DNA from: an uncultured Lachnospiraceae bacterium
Lineage (GTDB): Bacteria > Bacillota > Clostridia > Lachnospirales > Lachnospiraceae
Direction of reading: 5' to 3'
NCBI GenBank assembly: GCA_905235745.1
Contig: CAJOMN010000008.1
Span: forward strand, 1-64,000
DNA length: 64,000 nucleotides
This document shows, in pieces, positions 59,691-64,000 of this stretch. The notes beneath the pieces are model-generated. The model had not been told where the DNA came from and made no database searches. It saw only the letters and a list, made by a program, of their open reading frames with translations. The translations under genes were made by a program, and so were the position numbers. How positions within the stretch are numbered: position 1 is the first letter of the stretch; each line of letters starts with the position of its first letter.

Positions 59691-62156
59691 TCACAGACTG
59701 AACCTGTTGATGATATCATTGAGGTCGGATACCGCATCACGGCACTCGCTGACCTTTGTAACCGAAGATGACGTATCGGATGCCATTTCCGTAGTTCTCT
59801 CGGCAATATCGACAACTCCGTTACTTGTCTCGGAAACGTTCGAGCTGATACCGGATATAGCCCCGGCGATCCTTTCGATATCATTCGTAAGGCTCTGTAC
59901 CCTGTCTCTAATCTCATTCATGCTGCTGCCGAATGTGTTGGCATCATCCCTGTACTGTATGCTGACCTTCCCGAACTCTTCATAATCCGACAGTACATTC
60001 GTTTCCAGGAACGATGTCGTCTGCGTCAGGCAATCCGACATTCTCGCAACCGCGTCATTGACTTCTTCAACGATGCCGCCGATGCTTGTTACCGCCTCGG
60101 ATGTCTGGTTGGCAAGATTACCTATCTCGGTCGCAACCACGGCAAATCCGCGTCCCGCTTCACCGGCTCTTGCGGCCTCAATCGAAGCATTCAGCGCCAG
60201 CAGGCTTGTCTGCGAAGAGATCGACATGATCGTATCGGTAAGCTCGTTGATCTTATTGACTGCATGCGATGCGGTGATCGCTTCGTCTGATTTGACCCTG
60301 ACACTCTCATATATCTCCATTGTCTTACGGCTGGACAGATCGGTTGCCGCCGACAGATCATTGGCTCTCTTCGTAACCTCATCCGCCAGGCGTGTTCCTT
60401 CGTCAGCCATTTGATCGATATCACGCGCATTGCCCTGTACGTTAGAGACATTCTGCGCAATGGTTGACGTTGTTGCAGCGGTCTCTTCCATGCCTGCCGC
60501 AAGAGTCTCGGTTGTTGCCGAATTGTCCTCGCATATGTATCCCACCTTATCGATCGTAGCCTGAAGCATATTGACGTTGGTGTCAATACTTGTACCGGCA
60601 CGCGCGATTAGCGCAACCATGTCTCTCAGATTATCTCTTGTCTTCGCAAGAGCTCTTGCGATCTGTCCGATCTCGTCATTGCGTCTCTCATACTTGACAG
60701 CAGCCCTGTTCTCGGAAAAATCATAATTTGCGGTCTTATTGATGACCGGAACAAGATGCTCAAGAGGTTTGATCATAGATACCGTGAAGATCGTGATAAG
60801 CGTTACCGAAACTATCAGGAAGATTACACCTATAATTACGAGCATATTCCTCATACGATTCACGCCGGCCATCATAACGTCCCTGTCGGCAGTAACTATA
60901 ACGATGTTTCCGGAATCGGTAAACGCATATCCCGCTGCCTTGTAAGATCCCTTATACTCGTAAGTGCATGATCCGTTCGCGACGGTTTTGCCTGCCTCAA
61001 GATCCGCTACTATTCCCTTGACGGCCGCATTCTCCACAGGCTGTCCGATCTTCTCCGGATCCTTGTGATACAACATAGTACCGTCCGGAGCAACCATGTA
61101 AGCGTAGGATCCTTCCACACCCGACATCTCTATCTGCCCTATGACCTGATCATAGTCAATATCAATGAGCTTGTCATAATCCGCCGTAACAAGGACGATA
61201 TCCCCCGTACTGGTAAAGGAATAACCCGCAAGCTTAAGGGCACCTTTGTATTCATAGATAACATATCCGTCTTCCACGGTCTTGCCCGCCTCAAGATCCG
61301 CTACTATTCCCTTAACAGCCGCATTCTCCACGGGCTGGCCGATCTTCTCGGGAGTCGGATGCCACAGCATCATTCCGTCCGGAGCAACCATGTAAGCATA
61401 TGATCCCTCCACTCCGTCGATCGTGATATTGCCGAGAAGCGTATCAAAATCAATCTTCATGAACTCGTCATAATCGGCTGTTACGATCATAATGTTTCCG
61501 GATGCCGTAAAGGCATATCCGGCAAGCTTGAGCGCATCCTTGTATTCATAAAGCACCGACCCGTTCTCTACTGTCTTGCCCGCTTCAAGATCCGCTACTA
61601 TTCCCTTGACAGCCGCGTTCTCTACAGGCTGGCCGATCTTCTCGGGAGTCGGATGCCACAGCATCTGTCCGGTAGGAGACACCATATACGCATATGAGCC
61701 TTCAACACCGATGATCTCTATATCCGACAACAACTTATTGAGATTAACGCCCTCACCGTTTGCATGCGCGGCATCGACAACCTTCGCCGCCTCTTCGGCA
61801 AGATTCTGCGCATAGGCTTTATAAATGCTCTCGCCGAACTGCCGCGAGAAATCAATCGAAACAGCAGCTTCCTCGGCAAGATTCTTGGCGTATCCCCCGT
61901 ATGCTTTCTCACCGAACTGCGTCGCAAAGTCAACTCCGTTTGCAGCCTCCTCGGCAAGATTCTGTGCGTAATTGAGATAAGTCTCCTCCATAACCGATGA
62001 AGCGCGTTTTTCCGCTACAATTACAAGTATCAGGATAGACAGGAAAACGATAGCACCGATAAGTACCGTGATCTTAAATGCCATTCTGGAAAACAGCGAT
62101 ATCCCCTGATCCGTGTCATTCTTATGACCCTTCTTATTGCTTGTAACCCTACCCAT
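59691..62156 (-). CDS. Methyl-accepting chemotaxis protein with triplicated sensor
   Basis: The 821-residue receptor has a membrane helix at about 27-48, three 26-residue repeats ([10 protein letters not shown] type), three nearly identical 98-residue sensor units (each with GVEGSYAYM, a WHPTPEKIG or YHKDPEKIG segment and ADLEAGKTV), a second membrane helix at about 437-460, HAMP, and the signalling tip [20 protein letters not shown]. The sensor units resemble single-Cache domains. I choose the ATG at 62156, six bases after GGAGG. The ligand is unknown. Confidence 0.95.
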   Translation of the reverse strand: MGRVTSNKKGHKNDTDQGISLFSRMAFKITVLIGAIVFLSILILVIVAEKRASSVMEETYLNYAQNLAEEAANGVDFATQFGEKAYGGYAKNLAEEAAVSIDFSRQFGESIYKAYAQNLAEEAAKVVDAAHANGEGVNLNKLLSDIEIIGVEGSYAYMVSPTGQMLWHPTPEKIGQPVENAAVKGIVADLEAGKTVENGSVLYEYKDALKLAGYAFTASGNIMIVTADYDEFMKIDFDTLLGNITIDGVEGSYAYMVAPDGMMLWHPTPEKIGQPVENAAVKGIVADLEAGKTVEDGYVIYEYKGALKLAGYSFTSTGDIVLVTADYDKLIDIDYDQVIGQIEMSGVEGSYAYMVAPDGTMLYHKDPEKIGQPVENAAVKGIVADLEAGKTVANGSCTYEYKGSYKAAGYAFTDSGNIVIVTADRDVMMAGVNRMRNMLVIIGVIFLIVSVTLITIFTVSMIKPLEHLVPVINKTANYDFSENRAAVKYERRNDEIGQIARALAKTRDNLRDMVALIARAGTSIDTNVNMLQATIDKVGYICEDNSATTETLAAGMEETAATTSTIAQNVSNVQGNARDIDQMADEGTRLADEVTKRANDLSAATDLSSRKTMEIYESVRVKSDEAITASHAVNKINELTDTIMSISSQTSLLALNASIEAARAGEAGRGFAVVATEIGNLANQTSEAVTSIGGIVEEVNDAVARMSDCLTQTTSFLETNVLSDYEEFGKVSIQYRDDANTFGSSMNEIRDRVQSLTNDIERIAGAISGISSNVSETSNGVVDIAERTTEMASDTSSSVTKVSECRDAVSDLNDIINRFSL
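60864..61745. repeat. Three tandem 294-base sensor-domain repeats
   Basis: The chemotaxis gene carries three in-frame copies with a 98-codon period. Stretches such as [20 protein letters not shown] are identical in all three protein copies, and the DNA is close as well, pointing to recent duplication or ongoing gene conversion. Confidence 0.9.
61746..61979. repeat. Three tandem 78-base repeats upstream of the sensor units
   Basis: Three units of 26 codons each begin Y-x-x-Y-A-(Q/K)-N-L-A-E-E-A-A. They follow the first membrane helix and would form an extended helix or coiled coil before the sensor domains. Confidence 0.85.
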
Positions 62157-62260
62157 TTTGTACCTCCTTCGCCCCAAACATCCTTTGTACAGAATTAGTA
62201 TTCACTAACATTTGAAGCTTACAAATCATTAATGCTGAACGAATTAGATCCGCTCATTAT

Positions 62261-62289
62261 ATTATATAATGTATATACTATTAAAGCAA
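62261..62289 (-). promoter_or_regulatory. Promoter of the chemotaxis receptor gene
   Basis: Minus strand: -35 TTGCTT (62284-62289), 17-base spacer, -10 TATAAT (62261-62266), in a very AT-rich stretch about 105 bases before the start codon. It looks like a sigma-A type promoter; I see no sigma-28 flagellar box. Confidence 0.6.
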
Positions 62290-62301
62290 TACAATGTGAT
62301 T

Positions 62302-63561
62302 CTATTCGTGCCCTGTTCCTGAAATCTTTAACCTTGCGACCCTTCGTTCTTCCGCTTCGGTTACCTCGACATGGAATTGCATGAAATCAAAGGAATCTCC
62401 CGTTTTCGGAAAATCACCCATGTATTCTATTGCCCATCCGCCTACGGTCTGGGATTCGTATTCCCATGTACTCTCATCCAGTCCCACAAGCTCCAGAAAA
62501 TCAGCTATCGGCATGTCTCCGTCAATGATAAGTTCTCCGCTGGCTGACTCGACAACCTCTTCTTCTATTTCGTCATTATCGTCCCATATGTCCCCGACTA
62601 TCTCTTCCAGTACATCCTCCATAGTGACTATTCCGAGCGTTCCGCTGTATTCATCCGTAACTATCGCAAGATGCTGCCTGGCATCCTTTAATACATCAAG
62701 CACATGCGGGAGCTTGGCAGTCTTGTATACAAAGCACGGCTCATTCATGATCTGTTCTATATCGGGGGAATCTCCCGCTGCGAGTGCTTTCAGGAACGGA
62801 TTCAGGTGCATTACGCCTATGATGTTGTCAATACTGTCGCGATATACCGGAAAACGGCTCTTCCTGGATCGTGATACCTGCTTTTGGATATCGCTGATAT
62901 CGTCATCAATGTCGATCGCTTCAATATCAACCCGCGCTGTCATGACATCAGAGACCGATACGTCGGAAAAATCAATTGCCGCGGTCACTATCTCCGATTG
63001 TTCCGCATCTATGACACCCTCATCCTCTGCCGTATCGATGAGCGCCTGAAGCTCCTCGGTCTTCTCCGGCTCTTCCGCCATGTCACCCTTTCCAATGCGG
63101 CATGTCAGAAGCCACGTGATCTTGACAACTATATAATTGACCGGCCAGAGTATATAGTATAGTGCACATATAAATCCCGACACCCCTTTTGAAAGGCTGT
63201 TGGCATGCTTCTTGCTTACGATCTTCGGTATCGTCTCTCCGAATATGATGACCAATACCGTTATTATTGCAGTTACAAGCCAGTTCAGATCATCGGATCC
63301 GGTCAGTAGAATTATGTAAACCGTACCGAGCGATGATGCGGCTATGTTCACAAGATTATTGGACAGCAGTATTGTGCTTAACGTATTGTCATAATCCTCA
63401 TTGAGCCGCAGGACTCTCGCTGCCGCCCTGTTCCCGTCATCCGCCTCGTTCTCCATTCTGACACGGTTACAGGAGCTTATTGCCATTTCCGATGCGGAGA
63501 ACACTCCCGACAATATGACACACAGTATTATGCCGGTTACGATAATGATAAGAGCTGTCAT
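62302..63561 (-). CDS. CorC/HlyC-family membrane protein with CBS pair (UPF0053)
   Basis: The 419-residue protein has a CNNM/DUF21 membrane domain of four helices (ILCVILSGVFSASEMAISSC, and the FGETIPKIVSKKHA stretch), two CBS domains (VMTARVDIEAIDIDDDI and SGTLGIVTMEDVLEEIVGDI) and a CorC/HlyC C-terminal domain. The family is linked to magnesium or other cation transport. It overlaps the upstream paralogue by 4 bases. Confidence 0.93.
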   Translation of the reverse strand: MTALIIIVTGIILCVILSGVFSASEMAISSCNRVRMENEADDGNRAAARVLRLNEDYDNTLSTILLSNNLVNIAASSLGTVYIILLTGSDDLNWLVTAIITVLVIIFGETIPKIVSKKHANSLSKGVSGFICALYYILWPVNYIVVKITWLLTCRIGKGDMAEEPEKTEELQALIDTAEDEGVIDAEQSEIVTAAIDFSDVSVSDVMTARVDIEAIDIDDDISDIQKQVSRSRKSRFPVYRDSIDNIIGVMHLNPFLKALAAGDSPDIEQIMNEPCFVYKTAKLPHVLDVLKDARQHLAIVTDEYSGTLGIVTMEDVLEEIVGDIWDDNDEIEEEVVESASGELIIDGDMPIADFLELVGLDESTWEYESQTVGGWAIEYMGDFPKTGDSFDFMQFHVEVTEAEERRVARLKISGTGHE

Positions 63562-64000
63562 GACTGCACCTCCGATCCGGACTCCTGAAGCTTATCACTG
63601 CTTCCGGAAGCGCTCCTGCCCTCTTCATCTCTGGTGACATCACCGGTATTGTCGGGAAGCAGTACTATCTTCGCCGTCAGTACCCGGTTGCGGTCGACTT
63701 CTTCCACTCTGATCTTCATTCCGCTATACTCGAACGAATCACCCTTTTTCGGTATCGCACCGATCTTCTCATAGATAAAATCACACAGCAGGAGATTCTT
63801 AAACCGCTCGGCAAGATTCTCATCCTCTTCCTCGTAGTCCAGCTCGTCAAATACGGACTCTACCGTCTCATCGCAGCTTGCAAGCAGTGTATCGTCCGAA
63901 AGCTTCACGATCGGTTCTTTGATCTCATCATCCTCATCCCATATCTCGCCGACTATCTCTTCAAGTATGTCCTCGATCGTGACCATGCCGAGAGTACCGC
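63558..64000 (-). CDS. CorC/HlyC-family paralogue, C-terminal part only
   Basis: The gene enters from beyond the right edge and ends at 63558. The visible part begins in the second CBS domain (TLGMVTIEDILEEIVGEIWD), continues through the CorC/HlyC domain (DFIYEKIGAIPKKGDSFEYS) and ends in a Ser/Glu/Asp-rich tail. The internal ATG at 63986 is not the start: the frame runs on to the edge and matches the same position of the next gene. The two are tandem paralogues. Confidence 0.9.
   Translation of the reverse strand, partial: GTLGMVTIEDILEEIVGEIWDEDDEIKEPIVKLSDDTLLASCDETVESVFDELDYEEEDENLAERFKNLLLCDFIYEKIGAIPKKGDSFEYSGMKIRVEEVDRNRVLTAKIVLLPDNTGDVTRDEEGRSASGSSDKLQESGSEVQS

Noticed and set aside
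1-64000. CRISPR arrays, prophage, insertion sequences or integrative elements
   Set aside because: I found no spaced repeat array, transposase, integrase, phage structural gene or flanking direct repeats.

Overview
The window is a stretch of a low-to-mid GC Gram-positive chromosome, most likely a clostridium of the Lachnospiraceae type (Butyrivibrio / Lachnospira / Eubacterium-like). This rests on the Firmicutes-style block priA-def-fmt-yugP-rsmB-rlmN-stp-prkC-rsgA-rpe, a clostridial SufCBDSU locus with an Rrf2 regulator, AGGAGG-type ribosome binding sites, TelA/XpaC, lipobox lipoproteins and several c-di-GMP and chemotaxis proteins. Almost every gene is on the minus strand; the one clear plus-strand gene is a lipoprotein at 51142-51927. 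I see no rRNA, tRNA, insertion sequence, prophage or CRISPR array. The genus is inference.

Reading in the direction of transcription (high to low coordinates), the right end has two tandem CorC/HlyC-type proteins, a chemotaxis receptor with a triplicated sensor, rpsB-tsf, two cytosolic GH3 glycosidases and a CofE-like ligase. Next come the plus-strand SGNH lipoprotein, a divergently transcribed phosphopantetheinyl transferase with a (Re-)citrate-synthase-like enzyme, and a zinc-type efflux operon (free HMA protein, P1B ATPase, SmtB/CzrA-like repressor, with a clear promoter and operator). After that are an unknown protein with a DUF2298 (YYY) membrane protein, and an operon lipoprotein-xpaC-telA-EAL(degenerate)-EAL(intact), followed by an EAL/HDOD protein.

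From priA (33914) to 15322 there are 18 genes separated by at most 26 bases, most of them overlapping. The first ten are housekeeping genes for replication restart, start-Met processing, rRNA modification, the PASTA kinase/phosphatase pair, ribosome assembly and pentose phosphate. The last eight form an unusual set: a DPPR-synthase-like UbiA prenyltransferase, two HAD phosphatases, two small SMR/EamA proteins, an HMGL-type aldolase with an extra C-terminal domain, a ThDP enzyme and a polyprenyl-phosphate GT2. I infer a pathway that builds, modifies and flips a polyprenyl-phosphate-linked sugar, and this is the best candidate here for an undescribed system.

The left part deals with sulfur and redox metabolism: mnmA, an O-acetylhomoserine sulfhydrylase, the suf Fe-S assembly operon with its Rrf2 gene at the distal end, a LysR regulator, folE, a rhodanese-PP-loop (TtcA-like) fusion and a short-chain dehydrogenase. 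Then come a polar amino-acid ABC transporter with a cytidylate-kinase-like gene, an unrecognised small protein, and the first codons of a PadR-type regulator at the left edge.
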